DNA of 64,000 nucleotides from Ophiobolus disseminans (GCA_010093685.1 MU006238.1:624129-688128), one strand, 5' to 3'; counted from the stretch's first letter, positions 42,983 to 56,059 are shown. The notes: generated by a model not told the origin, from the letters alone. Numbers and translations: made by a program.

Positions 42983-43605
42983 ATCGTGACGTGGGAATGC
43001 GGTATGAGGAAGAAGAAAGATTCCAACGCGTCTCAGTGCCCTGCCATGAGCTCTAGAGCAGCAGTTGTTGTTCCTGTGCTGTTGAATGGTTGTGCGCGAA
43101 CGGCGAATTGAAGGTCGCAACAAAATTCATAAGAGCAAACGCCTCGTGAGAAGTGGCAAACACGCATTCAAGCATGTGATTGTTCGTTCCCTGACGATGC
43201 TCGTAAATTGGACTACGCCCGCGATTTATCCCAGCTCTATTGTGAAGATATCACATAAATGTCTGCGTGTCGATGGAGAAAAAGTTCGGGGCGCTGCACT
43301 CCCATCATGCAAAATAGACCGTCCGCTTAGAGAGCGTTCGAATGTCTATCAGAGGCCATCTTGTGATTTGTGAGCGCGTGCGGTGCTGGATTCTAGTCAT
43401 GCTGAAGTGAAAGGTCGCTGGACAAGTAGTCTCGTGACACGCCCTGCACCATTATAAAGCTATGATCTCATAGATCCCGCCGTTTGATTCTTGCGGTAAG
43501 AGTTTGTTGAGCTAGCGCATTGTACGCTTGACTCTACAAACACCTCTCAACCACACATCAGCCTTTGAAGACCTTACTTTATGAAGCGATTCACCGCACG
43601 CAAAT
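42983..43605. other. Divergent intergenic region
   Basis: Promoter region between a minus-strand and a plus-strand gene. A CT-rich leader precedes 43606. Confidence 0.4.
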
Positions 43606-44445
43606 ATGGACTACAACAATCAGAAAAATGTCGCTGAGCATCCCCGCCAGCCTATTGAAAATAGGTTACCCGTTCTAGCCGCTCCACGCCTCTCAGTCCA
43701 TCTTCTCTCCGAACAGGCATCTGGAGATCGACTAGGCGATGGTGATGACGTAGGCATGGCTGATGAAAGCCCGTCACAAAATGTCGCCGCCAACATATCG
43801 GTTGCTCCCCGTAACACTGCCCGTCTCGATGAAGGTTCTCACTTGCAAATTGACTATGGATTCGAAGACCGAAGCAACGGCAACGCAAGCGTTCCAAACG
43901 AAGGAGCCGGAAGTAGCCCATCAATCGATAACCGCACGGACGAGGAACGCATGCAACTAATTGAAGAGTGCCTTGAATACACTCATTCATGTCGGGTCAA
44001 CAACGATAATCCACGGATGAATCGTAGGTTCCAGGTCCCGGTAACTTTTCCTGTCTCTCAGCTTCTCCTAGTGCTGCGAAACGCGACGCGTAATGGCCTC
44101 GCAGGCCTGATATGGGCATCACCCAACGAGGAGTGTTATGAGGTGGGTTCCCGGCCGCCTCCAGAATACGACGGCTACCCGTTTGCAACCATCGGCCCGC
44201 CTCAATGGTGGGTCGGTAAATCAGCCGCTGAGATCAAGGCAGGGCCTCTAGCTGACGACCGAGCGATTCGAGACGCACAAGCTGTTCTCCGCCATAAGGA
44301 AAAGCGCCAAGTTGGATCGGAGAACTGCAGAAATAAGAAGGGCAATAGTGTTTCGCGGAGTCGAATCGAGAACAAGTTGGAAGCAGGCTTGCGGCGTCAA
44401 GAAGCAAATCTGCCAATGTGCGACTCGGATGGAGAGGATGGCTGA
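43606..44445 (+). CDS. Hypothetical protein (279 aa)
   Basis: A single exon from ATG 43606 after a CT-rich leader. The N-terminal 110 residues are polar and disordered. A compact part (about 115-215) contains RRFQVPVTFPVSQLLLVL and the aromatic-rich EYDGYPFATIGPPQWWVG, which looks like a small folded domain. The C-terminus is basic then acidic (RSRIENKLEAG to DSDGEDG). There are no membrane segments and no signal peptide. I do not recognise it. Codon use looks normal, and there are no internal stops, so I take it as a real gene. Confidence 0.6.
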   Translation: MDYNNQKNVAEHPRQPIENRLPVLAAPRLSVHLLSEQASGDRLGDGDDVGMADESPSQNVAANISVAPRNTARLDEGSHLQIDYGFEDRSNGNASVPNEGAGSSPSIDNRTDEERMQLIEECLEYTHSCRVNNDNPRMNRRFQVPVTFPVSQLLLVLRNATRNGLAGLIWASPNEECYEVGSRPPPEYDGYPFATIGPPQWWVGKSAAEIKAGPLADDRAIRDAQAVLRHKEKRQVGSENCRNKKGNSVSRSRIENKLEAGLRRQEANLPMCDSDGEDG

Positions 44446-44749
44446 TTGGACTGGATCTGGACGTCATCTGCGGCAAATCCCGTTTGTTGTAAACTACATG
44501 TTAAGATATTCTGGCGTTAGTCTTGTTAAGTGGAGGCAATTGAAACATTTTACGCATACCAAACAAAGGTGCGGCCATTGTCAATGGATATGCATGCATG
44601 CTGATACAGTAAATCGCATTCAAGCTGCGATATGTCAGTCTGCAGTATTTAGACGTGCCGTGTATGCGCGCACCAACAACATGCTAGACACAGATTGACT
44701 TAGCAGAGAGACCTTCCGTCGAGACCATCTTGTACTTCCGTGTTGAAGA
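44446..44749. other. Convergent intergenic region
   Basis: 3' flanks of two converging genes. No gene is seen. Confidence 0.4.
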
Positions 44750-46489
44750 TCAGTCCTGAAGCTCAATCGCATCGATAATGTAGTTCGCACTCAGCCAATT
44801 GGTGTCCCCGTCGCCACTAACGCCTAATGTCAAGGTGTTGGAACCTTCCTTGAAAGCGCTTGCTGGTACAGTCCAAGTGTAAACTTCACCGTAGCCACGG
44901 TACGCTCCGCGAGTTATACCTCTTGAATCTATCAATTTCTAAATCGCGTTAAATTTGAGTGCACAAGTTACACATCTGACTTACTGGTGCGCCTGGATCG
45001 CTGCCAGTCCAGCTACCAACTTTGACAGATGGCCTTCCACCTTTGAACGAGAGGGTAGTGCCAACGCGGAAAACATGCGCTTTGACTTGCGCACTCGTCA
45101 GCTGGAAGCTGACCGTAGCTACTTGCCCTCCAAGTAGCTTCGACCACAGCGCCGCGGGAAATTCGGACGCTTTAGTGGTACCGACGATATGTACACTGGG
45201 TGTGCCCCAAGCGCGCATTTGAGCGTCCGACGGATGCACGCGCGTAATCTTATCGCCATTCTTCAACTCAAACGGCTGCCCTTCAAACTCTCCAACGCGC
45301 CAAATGGCCGCAGAAGTGATTTCCTTTGATGCGATATTTTTTGTGGCGGTCTTCCCAGCAGTGACGATGACCGAATCTGTCGTGACAAGAAACTCGCCTT
45401 TGTACATCTTCATTGTGTAGCTACCCGACTTCATCAGTGGGCTCTTGTAGTCACCGCCTTGAGCTTTCGTCCAGTACTGCGCATCTTTGTTGAACCAATG
45501 GAGGACGGTCTCGAAGTTGTCGGGCACACCACTTGTCTTGCCGGTGACTGATCCGCGACCACTCTCACTGACATAGCCATCGATACTAAGCGAGCCGAAG
45601 AAACTAGTGTCGAGGTTCTCTGATGGCGTCGTGCCCGCAGCCGTAAAAGTCAACGCGTACGGCCCTTGAAGCCCACTGCGCCAGTCTTCGGTGCGCACAT
45701 GTCCGCTATTCATGTACCAGTAGAGCTCTTGGTCATTATCCGTTGTTTGACTGTTGATATCACGCATAAACGGACCACCCGCTGACGTTTCGTAAGCAAC
45801 GCCAGGCATAACCATACAGGCTTGAGCTTTCTGCATGAGGTCAGCTATTATTGCGACATCTCGTACCATGCAACTCACTGAGCCCGAAACGCAATGTAGT
45901 TTGTCTTCGATGAATCGATCCCCAGTGTACATCTTGCTGCGAGTGCTTCCAAAGTCGCACATAAAGGTGTCGTCGCCCTCGAAAGCATAGCAACCTCGGC
46001 CATCTCCAACATCGCCGTGTACACCAGTTGGTAATTCAGAAGTCTTCAGTCGTGCGAGAAAGCGAAGTTCACCTGGACTGACTTCACCCTGGTTGTTCGT
46101 CGCCATATACACTGTCGCTTCCTTTGACTTTGCAACGTAGTAGTGGGTTACCGGATTGCCACTCGACTTCACGGTAATCTTGACATAGCCATTGACGGTT
46201 TCAGCAGTGACTGTGGATGTGCCAAGGCCAGAATTGATCCCTGATGCATTGCCAGTCCCCTGATACTCGACACCATTGTAGTTAAGGCTGATTAAATCAC
46301 CATTGGACCTACAATATGATTAGGTTGAAAGCGGTGCAAAGGAGCTGGGGAGACGTACTTGTCGACTTCGAAGACTAACCCACCGTCAGTATCGACTTTG
46401 TAGCCCTTGCTCGTTGCAGTGAAACCAAAAGCGGCGTTCGCGACTCGAGCGAATGCCAAAATTGCAGTGACTGCTATTGAGGTATGCAT
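44750..46489 (-). CDS. Secreted rhamnogalacturonan lyase, PL4 family (531 aa)
   Basis: The exons are 46489-46359, 46308-45879, 45830-44985 and 44938-44750. Signal peptide MHTSIAVTAILAFARVANA; the TTG-started extension upstream is not used. The N-terminal beta-sandwich (AFGFT, DLISLNYNGVEYQGTG), the central region with YWYMNSGHVRTEDWRSGLQG and the C-terminal carbohydrate-binding-like domain (GSWTGSDPGAP, YRGYGEVYTWTVP) follow the order of PL4 RhgB enzymes. The enzyme cleaves the rhamnose-galacturonate backbone of pectin by beta-elimination outside the cell. Intron 2 (45831-45878) is 48 nt, has no stop in frame, and could be misread as coding. Its GTGAGT donor, CTGAC branch and CAG acceptor make splicing far more likely. 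Confidence 0.92.
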
Positions 46490-47609
46490 GATGCTGATTG
46501 ATGACCGTGTCGATATCAATCTGGACCCTACAATATTTATAACTTCATAGCTGTTGTTGTACCCAGTAGCTATATATTACTTCCGCTTCGACTCTAAAGA
46601 GTTGCAAGGATCGATTTCCAAATACGGCCACTTGGGAGATGAAGCCATGGTGCTATAATCGCTCATATCGGTGCTATGTTAAGAAACATTGCGGTAAATG
46701 TTGTCTACGCACAATAATCTCGACGTTAGGTGTCTATATATTTCTGTGCTTCAGTCTGGAAAGCTTGCCATAAGCTCTCCACACATCGAATCCGGGGACT
46801 GCAGCTCCGCCTTGCGGGGTTCGCCAAGTGGTGACCCATTGCCCTCAAGCGGACGAGTGATCCCTCCGCGCAGATTGCAAGCCCGGGGTTCTGAGTATTA
46901 GGCAGAGGCGCCATGGTATTCAAGAATTGATTGTCGTCGGGTAAAAGCTTGCCTATCATCGATGTGAGGCAGAGTTTGTGAAACGCATTATGATTTGTGG
47001 GGATGCACCCAACAACAGTATTTTGAGAGTTCGGATGATGCTGGCGCGAGATCGAGTAAGTGAAAGATGTGGAGGTGAGCAGGTCGTTCGGCTGTGCATC
47101 GGAGAAGTGACGTCTGCTCTAACGTTAAGACAGAAAAGGAATGCCCGGCGTGCGACACGAAACCGCGACAATCCTCATCTCCTTCTCTCTCAATCAGGTC
47201 GCAGCACTTCTTTTCTGACAACCTACCTGCTAGACACGTGTTCGTCTCGACCGTTTGTCATTTTGCTTTGGAAGCACCTCAACCTCTCGTAACGCAACCC
47301 CCGAATATGTTACGTCATGGCCCGCCGAGCGTCATCTAATTTGCTTTCTACAACTACCTGACAACCCATTCCAGCATCACGCCCTTCACAAATACCCTGA
47401 TCGAACAAGCTCGGTGTGTTTGTGTGCTCGTCTTCCTCGCTGTCGAGCATTATAAGTCCCTGCCAATCTAGAAAGCGCAGACCTTAGCCCCTGCCATTCT
47501 AGTCCTTAGAAGTCGACAGTAGACTTTCCCAAATCCAACGGGGCAAGCTTTAGTCGCACATCTCCAGACATCTGCTTGCTTCCATCTCTCCCTGCCGTCG
47601 ACAGTTCTG
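46490..47609. other. Intergenic (1.1 kb), no gene seen
   Basis: I looked for a tRNA near 46780-46910 because of a TTCGA-like element, but no cloverleaf fits. No protein gene is convincing. Confidence 0.4.
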
Positions 47610-48244
47610 ATGCCTGCATTTGCGGGTATAGAATCCCGCTATCACCCACCGCAGGGAAATGTAGTCCTCGGAACGGTTGATGAGATGATCGGTGTCAAAT
47701 ACACCATCACAGGATTCGACATAGCTTGTTGGCTCATGACCGCGACCCTGACCAAATCGTTGGACAAATTACAAAACTCGAGTGTGGGATCTTGACGGGC
47801 GGGAATGACCGTGATCAAGAACCCGTTGTTGCTACCATAGTGTGGTTGGAAGTCCCATGGAAAGCCTCGGCGGAAATCAACCGCGAAATACGAGAGCATG
47901 GCCTAGGCTCTAAGCGTAGTAAAAAGCCTCGTCTTTGCTTTCCGGGGTTGTGCTGCGACTCGATCGACCAGGAAGGCGTCACAAAGAATATCGCGAAAGC
48001 CCAAGCAACTGCATGGCAAGCAGAGCAAGGAAATCAAGTTTTCCTTAAATGCAGAGATCTAATGGTTAACATACCGGTACCCGATAGAAGAGATTGGCAT
48101 CCTCCGAGCCATAATTATGGAGCTTTACCCCAAGCCGCCTTCGACTGTGTACTGCCAGCCTACGGCTGTGCCGTCACCGACGACCCAAACAATAATCAGC
48201 ATGCTATGTTTGTAGAGCAGGGCTGGGGTACCTTACAGTGGTAG
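47610..48244 (+). CDS. Uncertain hypothetical gene, two overlapping frames
   Basis: ATG 47610 after a CT-rich leader opens a 61-codon frame (MPAFAGIESRYHPPQGNVV). A second frame, open from about 47684 to 48244, encodes a protein-like stretch of about 185 residues with several Cys and Trp (CFPGLCCDSIDQEGV, RRDWHPPSHNYGALPQ). The second frame lacks an ATG at its start. No intron of normal size joins the two in phase, so either a small indel separates them or the first exon lies elsewhere. No domain is recognised. Confidence 0.35.
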
Positions 48245-49282
48245 CCAAAGCTGCTGCGTCGTCTCTTCCAAACCTGACCTTATGGATCTTGAGGCCCCTT
48301 ACAAGACGAACTATGCCGGCACGCACCCTACCTAACGACCATCCAGAATACAAATATACAAGGACGAATCAATATGGAGTAACCTCGGCATTCTTGAGAA
48401 GCTCTTCATCGCTTCTCATGTTTAAACGAGTGGCTGAGACTCCGCGCTGCTGTGTTATCGAGCAAGCAAAATTGGAGACGCGACAAGCACGGCTGCTTGG
48501 GCCCAAATTTGTTGAAGTGTTACATTCGCGCGCACACATTACCATCCTTCTCGGCATCCATGCATTTGCATCTCAAGCGCCCTCCATATGTGCGCTGAAT
48601 TTGCTTTTTCTCCCCACGTATCGTTTCGTCCTTATCTCTTTGGTCAGAACTTTTTTCCACTGCTGTTTTTCAAGGTCTCCAATGACCGCGTCGCAGCCGA
48701 GCTGATCATACCTCATCGAATCATCTTTATCTTATCGATATCGTGGGGCCAATACTATCTGCTGCTCGAGATTAGCCGTGCCCTGTCCAGACCGAGGCGG
48801 CACCTGAACGGGTCTGGTGTTCGCATCTCGCTTGACAGGCAAAGAGTGCGGGCACCTGCCAGCTAATCAACAATAAGACAAGTTGCCCAGCTTTTTAGCA
48901 GTTGTCTGCGGGCGGCACGGATTACCCGTAGCCTATTTACTGGATCCCGCAAGTTGAAGCCTCGCGCTTAGCCAATCGAGATCATCAACTCGAATTGTCG
49001 AATCTTCAGCCTGCGCAGACGAAGAAGGCATCTGCACGCTTTGGACGTACCACAAGAGGGTGCGTCAATTCTTAGTCAGAATTTACAGGCCCACCCGAAG
49101 CCGCATGCGTCTGTATGCACCACAGTCGCTATCATGCAAACCGAGGCAAAGATTGCCAGTTCTTACTGCAGCTCGTGTCGCACAGTTCTTGGACGATCAC
49201 CATCCCATCTCTTCGACCATTGCGCGGGGTCAAGTTTCCCTTCATCTAAACCCTCCATCAGGATTTCGAAACTACCCAACCA
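48245..49282. other. Intergenic (1 kb), no gene seen
   Basis: Upstream region of the permease, CT-rich towards 49280. No gene is seen. Confidence 0.4.
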
Positions 49283-51076
49283 ATGGCATTGATTAGCGAA
49301 TACAAAACAACAGATTTGGATGTGGTGGAGCAGGGCTCCGGTGATGGCGAGAAAGCAGCTCCTCCTGCTGGCCTACAAGCCGTGGGCCATCAACACACAA
49401 GAGGACTTGACGTCTGTATACAACAAAGGCAATTGTTACATCATTCAGCTAACAACAATGTCAGCGCTACATCAATCTAGCATCTGTGGTGAACTTTGGG
49501 GTTATCATTCTTGCCTCGTGGGAGTCATTTGCCGTCACTTTTCAATTCGCCCTGACGAACGGTGGTCCTGCATCGATCTTCTATGGCTCTCTGCTGGCTG
49601 GCTTTGGTGCCTGTGTAGTTGGCTTCTCGCTGGCGGAGCTGGCCTCCATGTAAGGTTTAGAGCCGAATGAAATGGCATCGCTTACCACAATGCAGTGACC
49701 CCACTGTCGGCGCGCAGTACCGTTGGTCGGCCAACTTTGCACCTGCTGCCCCGAGATTTTGGGGACTTTTGCAAGGTATGATGAACATACACAACTCTGA
49801 TATCGATTCGTCCTGACGCCGTGAACAGGATGGATTACGACAGCAGCTTGGTGTTTCGCCTGCAGCGGGCCGCCTTCTATCCTCGCTAACATGATCACCT
49901 CTCTCGCAATTTTCAACAACGAAAATTATGTGCCGCAAAGGTGGCACACCAGCTTGATCATGATAGCAGTCATGATCATTCCCTTCGCTTTCAACCTCTG
50001 CTTCCGAAAGGTCTTGGATGTATTCGAAATGACGGGTGGCATTCTCCACATTGGCCTTTTTGTCGTGATCATCGTGATTCTGATCGTTTGCGGACCGCGC
50101 AGTGACCCGGACTTCGTTTTCAAGACGCTCACGTGGGAGGAGTCGGGCTGGAACAATCCTGGAATCTCTTGGGGACTAGGTTTGCTCAGTATGACCTTCT
50201 CGGTCACAGGCGTGGACAGCGTCCTACACATGTGTGAGTAGACCTGACCTGAGGATTAGCAATTCATCTGACCTTGACTAGGTGACGAAGTGAAGAAAGT
50301 GCGCACACGTGTTCCGCGAAGCATGATTATTGCAGTCACGGTCAACTCAGTCATGCTCATCGTCTTTGCTACGGTTCTTCTGTTCTACATGGGTCCACTT
50401 GAAGACGTCCTTGACACTCCGCTTCCGCTACTGTGGGTTATTTATAACGCTACGGGATCGAAAGCGGCAGCGAACGTGTTGATCTCGCTCATAGCTATCA
50501 TTACCTTCCTCGCACTTTTCAACATATTCGCATCTGTCTCACGGCTGGTCTGGGTGTTTGCGCGCGACAATGGCTTACCGTATTCCAACTTCTTCGCATA
50601 CGTAAGTGCCTCGCTGAATCTCCCAAGATGTGAGCTAACGCATTCGATAGGTACATCCTACTCTCCACCTGCCTTTGAATGCTTTACTCCTCATTGGAAG
50701 CATTGTTACCTGCTTGTCTCTCATTTACATTGCCAGTGCAACTGCATTCAATGCGCTCATCTCTCTCCAGGCACTCGCCCTACACGTCTCGTACTTCTTC
50801 CCGATCCTGTTCATCTTGATTCGAAAGCTCCGCGGTCCGACCCCACCATACGGACCGTTCAAGATGGGCGCAATTGGCATACCCGTGAACGTCTTCGCAC
50901 TGTGCTATCTGGTCTACGTCGTTCTCTGGATGCCATTTCCTCAGCTTCTTCCGGTCACGAAAGACAACATGAACTACGCTGGACCCATCTTTGGAGCTGT
51001 CGTATTGGGAGCGCTGGCACATTGGTTTCTTCGCGCAAGGAAGACCTTTCAAATGCCAGTCATCAGATATGAGTGA
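49283..51076 (+). CDS. APC-superfamily amino-acid/GABA permease (514 aa)
   Basis: Six exons: 49283-49411, 49465-49649, 49696-49775, 49829-50233, 50282-50601 and 50651-51076. The introns are 46-53 nt and every phase agrees. The first joint (GLD to RYINLASVVNFG) uses a GTCTGT donor. After a short cytosolic start, about 12 membrane segments can be followed. They include the family landmarks ASWESFAVTFQFALTNGGP in TM1, FSLAELAS, and TVGAQYRWSANFAP after TM2. Then come AAWCFACSGPPS, LSMTFSVTGVDSVLHMCDEV and FARDNGLPYSNFF. This is the GABA/choline-type (amino acid/choline transporter) group, which imports amino acids or amines with protons across the plasma membrane. Substrate is not fixed by sequence. 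Confidence 0.92.
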
Positions 51077-51732
51077 GTCGCATATCCGCTTAGATAGGAA
51101 ACACCGGAGACATGATTGCACATCTATTGCGTCAGTTCAGGAAGACGAAAGGTGCGTTTATCATAGATTGATTAGAATGAGTCCTACTCTGAGTATCATC
51201 ACCATGTGCTTTCTACCACTTCATTGTGCGCTTCTTCTATTACTAACATAAGCCTCGGTCAATGGCGAACCTCCAAGGTTGGCTATCGTCAGCAGCAGCC
51301 TCCAGCCGCACGATGATCGCACATATCAGATCTAACGCGTAGCCATCGGTGTGTACAGAAGAATCACAGCCATCTTACCAAAGTAAGTACACAAATGTGC
51401 TGGAAGAAGGCTGCGCAAAGGCTTGGCCATTTTCTCAACTGCATTCGGTTAGTCGCATCTCGGACAGCCTCGGAGCATGGCGCAACTTGATTGGTCACTT
51501 TGTGCTTTTAGACTGCACCGTTTCTCGCGAGGCTCTGCGGCTGTGCCTTATGACGCCGTATGGTCTGTCAATACCAAAAAGACTAGTCAGCACTAATATC
51601 TACTGTATATATGTCCACGGAAAGTGTCGCATGGTCGCTTAGGATATCGGCCCAAGCAGACTCGAAATTCACAGCAAACTATCACAACTCCCACCCGCCA
51701 ACAGGCCATCCAAGTACATTCATATATCCACA
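51077..51732. other. Intergenic, no gene seen
   Basis: Only short frames between two plus-strand genes. Confidence 0.4.
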
Positions 51733-52401
51733 ATGGCTCAAATCCTCGCACCTCTCCCATTGCCAGGCTTCTCATTGCATTCCGGGTTTATGGCCACCAA
51801 AGGCCATACTTTCGTTGCTAAGGGTCGCGACTCGTGGTCTGACAAAGCATCGTTCCTCGTCTCATACGCATCACCTACCGGCGAAGCCATCGCACCTTTT
51901 CTTGAGATTGTCGAAGAGCAAAAGAAACAGATCAGCTTTCGAACAATGGAAGGCCAAGAAGTGATGCGCATCGTCAAGCAAACACACGCGTGGGGCTTCA
52001 AGCCAACGACCTACCATGGCATGCGAAGCGACGGAGTCGAAGCCTGGTCATTGAAATTAAAGCAAAATCTGAGTGGGACTCAATACCGTAAGCCCAGCTA
52101 TCTGCCCTATGCCGCACGATCAATACACTAACACTACCTAGAAGTAACTATCAACGGCACATCAGCAGCATCGAGCAACGTGATGATGCAAAACAAAGTA
52201 AACGGCGCGGAAAAAGGCGTATTGATCAACGGCCAACTTGGAGCAAGCATGTCGCGGCACGAAGTGTGGTCGCACATGCATCGCATCGACTTGATCAATG
52301 TCGCACCCGGCATGGATATACTGTTCGCACTCGGCTTGAACTGGATCAGAGCGGACAAGCAAAAACAAGAGGAGAAGGCAGCCATCAGTGCAGCGACCTA
52401 A
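51733..52401 (+). CDS. Tubby C-terminal-like / LURP-one-related protein (204 aa)
   Basis: The exons are 51733-52087 and 52142-52401 with a 54-nt GTAAGC...TAG intron joining TQYQ to VTING. The order of short strands, with D-Q-S-like breaks and a hydrophobic last helix (VAPGMDILFALGLNWI), matches fungal members of the LURP-one-related (tubby-like barrel) family. The family has scramblase-like and plant LOR relatives. There is no signal peptide. Fungal members are of unknown function and usually about 200 residues, as here. The family call rests on pattern, not on a search. Confidence 0.6.
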
Positions 52402-52493
52402 CTAGCGGCGACCTTAACAGTGCATTTCAGCGTTCAGACATTATCATTTCTTCTTGTACTTATAACCAACACGAAACCAATCCTATTCATACA

Positions 52494-54190
52494 TTATTGT
52501 CTACTGCGTTTTCGATCTAGTCCCCGAAAATCTCTCGACAAGTCCAGATCTGAGTAAGAGCCTTCAGGCAAGCATCCAATTCTTCCTATCGTTGGCAACG
52601 CGGTGATATGGCTGTCCCGACTGTTATGACTCTTGAGCGACTGTCTCGCGGATTTCGAACCCTTCGGTACTTCCAGCAACTCGATTTCATCGCGCTGTCG
52701 TTCAAGGTAAGGCGGCCGTGTCACTGCAACGCTTGCATTATCGTAATGACCCATTGCGGATTCGAGACGACTGGACCCTTGGCGCATGTGGCGATGCGTG
52801 GACGGAGTATTGGAGTTGCGCGACCATAGACTATTGAAGCTCTTTCCTCCTCCTGAGCCGTGGCCACTATCGTTTGCCTCGAGCGTGATATTGATCCACG
52901 ACGCAGGCTTCTTCCACTCGCGAGCTGGTGTGCCTGGTTTCGGCGTTGGGTTACTTCGACTTCGTGATTGGCGTGTAATGTGCGAGAGGAATTCTTTCAC
53001 GCTGGCCGGGAGAATTCGGACGAGAAGTATGCGGATCGAGGGTAGCGACACGCATACGAAGCAGGCCGCGAGTTCAAGCTCGGTCCAGATCGTGACTGGG
53101 ACGTAATCCCATGTTGGATCCAGCGATATCGTGAAGGCAAGCAGCGTCCGAAGCCGTACGATCGTCGCTATACATCCGAATGTTCCGACTGCGAACATAA
53201 ATCCTACTGCAATTTTCCTATATCTCTTTACTTGCAACTTTCTGATAAACACCAAGGGTAGTATGAGGAGGATCACATCTTGCAGAATTGCAGATGCCGA
53301 GTTTGCATAAGCAAGGATCTGGATGTCCATGCATTTCCCCTTAATGTCGCGGTTCCAGAAAGATGAGACAGGAGAGCACGCGAACGCCGTGAGGAAGTAG
53401 ATGACCAGGCTGCTCACGACGATATAGGCGAGTATTATGTATGCGGCGATCTCGAAGCGCCGTGTCTTGAAGATTTCGAGGTAGAAGAGGACGATGGATG
53501 CCTTTATCATACCAAGCACGATTACGTAGGTGGACCACGATATGTAGACTGACTGTGTTAGCGATCAAGTCACACGTTAGACATGGGTAGGCTTACAATA
53601 TCGCAGGATAGGTAGCAGCGTTCCATCTTCGAGATCCCAGAGATGCTCGCCGAACCCGATCTTCGTCATGGCCACGACACATCCCACTGGAATTGCCGTC
53701 AGAAGCAAGGCTGCTACGACGATGCAGTCATCCCACGACAACCGCTTCGACACTATCTTCCCGGTGATCCTTAGAACGACAAAGAAGGTGGCGATGGAGT
53801 ACACAATGCCAGTGTATAAGAAAATCTCCATTCGCTTCGATTCCTGGGGCAGATCGCAGAGAACCGCTTGCACTCGCGCGGTGCCTAGGTTGTCGGCCAT
53901 GGTGCAGTTCGCGAGCATGCACGCCCCGACGGCTTGTGCGAAACCTTCATTATTGCATTGGCAGTTCAGGTCGTCTAAACTGCACCCACTTGCAGGAATG
54001 GTGAGGAACAGGCATTGAATCTAAGCAGGACGTCAGCCAGTGCACGGAAATGATAGGGGACTCGGCGTACTCCGCATGGAGGGATATCTGCAAGACCCAA
54101 TTCCCGTCCTTCCAACTTCGAACCGAATACCTCGCCGTTACATAGCGTCAGAAGCAGGACCAGAATTGATATGAGCGCATGAACACGCAT
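52494..54190 (-). CDS. CFEM-domain seven-helix receptor, PTH11-like (532 aa)
   Basis: The exons are 54190-54071, 54020-53597 and 53548-52494. After a signal peptide (MRVHALISILVLLLTLCNG) the N-terminal domain shows the eight Cys of CFEM. They appear in PPCG, QCLF, SGCS, LNCQC, GACM, ANCT and VLCD. Seven membrane segments follow, from EIFLYTGIVYSIATFFVVL to LELAACFVCVSLPSIRILL, with the usual SWDDC after TM2. A Ser/Arg-rich cytoplasmic tail of about 170 residues ends the protein. PTH11-class receptors sense surfaces in appressorium-forming fungi and act through G proteins. The specific ligand is unknown. The acceptor of intron 2 is the second of two nearby AGs, set by frame. Confidence 0.9.
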
Positions 54191-56059
54191 GGCTGTGAAG
54201 GATTCCCTTCTGGAACGAAGGAACCGAGCATATCGCGAACCATTTGAAGTGGGGGCCGAGGTCTGAAAACTCGTCGACAGAACACTCCCGCCTGGAACAT
54301 TCGTCGAACTCTATCACGACGCTGTACTATTTAGTTTACGACGGCGTATCAAGTACTGATCAGGTTGAACCAATCACGGGCGACGGTATTTTTGCCGGAA
54401 GTCGATCCACGGATGCTACGAGGCGAAGTGGACCTGCATGACTCGGAAGTACCAACATTTTCTTGCAACTCTCGGGTGGGGCCGCCACGTGCTGTCGCAA
54501 CGGCGAACGCAGGCCACTTGCTCCCTCATGCTGGTGGAGAAGGTTTGGCGATGAAACAGCAGCGCGGACAACCCCGGCTTTGGGCAGCAATCGCAAGCAG
54601 GTATGCGAAGCCTAATGCCAGGGCTGAAGCACTGTCTGGACGATTTGCGGAAGAAGCAGATCATTATTTTTGGAAGCCGGAAGTTTTTGGGTGGAGCGGG
54701 CTCCACGCCACGTTGGAAGGCGCAGAAGAGACAGGCGGGGAAAGGTCCTTTCCTCTCCACTGGTCACTCTATCAAAGACCTAGTGCTAGCGAGATTTGTC
54801 AAACACCATATGCAGTCACCGCACCATTCGCAATTGCGAAACGCAAGTTGTGCAGAACGTATTGCAAAGTTTGGTAATGCCAGACTTCACTCTAGCAACT
54901 CACAGAAGAACATCATCTTACTCACTTCAACGACTGCACAAAGACCCCCAGTCACTTCATCAACCTCTCTCAACCCCCATAGTAATGCTGCTCATCCAAT
55001 CCACACGACGAACATGCCTGTCCAGCGGGTACAAGCTTAGCTACACAAGGACACATCCAGTGCGTCGCATTCGGCGGAGCTTCAGTGTTAGCCGGCATAC
55101 TAGACTAAGACGTGGAGCAATTCGTCTCAGAGCTGGTGCTGATCGCCCCAGAGTGGTAAGTAAATGAATTCAAAGGTTGATGGTATAATAGGACGATTTG
55201 TACCTGCGAGTCCATTGAATGTATACTGCCATATCATTCAACAGTCCCAGCGCATGACCAATCCATCACTCACTGCTCCCAATTTGCTCTCCGAATGCCC
55301 CTTTATACCTTCCTTCGCACTCCCAGCACTTATTGCCTTCACATAGCATCTCTCCACACTTTCAACTATCGCCTCACACTTCCATTCCCACCAACAACCG
55401 CCCTCACACACCATCCCTCCCCCGTCCCAACCCACTTCCCTACTCAGTCTCATTCCCACACGAACACGCTTCCCCGACGTTATTCTCGGTACCGCATTCG
55501 CGACACACCCAGCGCTTATCGCGATCGATAGGACCCATGGCTTTCGAAGAAAACTTGCGTAAAGGGAGATTGGTAGTGCTGCTACAAAGCTTTTGAGTCA
55601 GTAAAAATCTCGGAAACGGGGGGAAGTCGTACTTTTCTTGTTTGATTATAAGATGCGAATATTTTGATTCAGGATGGGGATTGTGCTTTGGAATTATCGA
55701 CTTGAAGATGAATGCAAGCGACTATAAGTCTATTATATCGCGCCGTCGATGGTACATGTGAATGCGCAGTGCCACGCCACGACGTGTTTGTACCATCTCC
55801 TAGCCGCCAAACAGCATACCACTTGGTGAAGGGCGGCATGACTGAAATGCGAGTTTGACGACGTATCCACGGCTTGGCAATGTTGTTCGACATGCCTGTA
55901 TGCAACAGTCAATGCTGTGCGATATGTATGTGCTGTGCGTGGTGTTTGTGGTGGGTTGGTGGGACTTGCTGTGATGTGTTTACATCTTAGGGACTGGTGT
56001 TCAATGGATTAATTGTGATTTACATGTGCTGTGAGAAAGCTGGTTGTCGTTTGTAACTT
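54191..56059. other. Long intergenic stretch (1.9 kb), no gene seen
   Basis: A plus-strand frame at 54365-54877 has no ATG near its start and no domain. The part near 55270-55500 is strongly C/T-rich. Nothing else is recognised. Confidence 0.4.

Noticed and set aside
46740..46920. Possible tRNA near a TTCGA-like element
   Set aside because: No acceptor stem or cloverleaf could be formed on either strand.
54365..54877. 170-codon plus-strand frame
   Set aside because: The frame begins with TTG, has no ATG near its start and has no recognisable motif.
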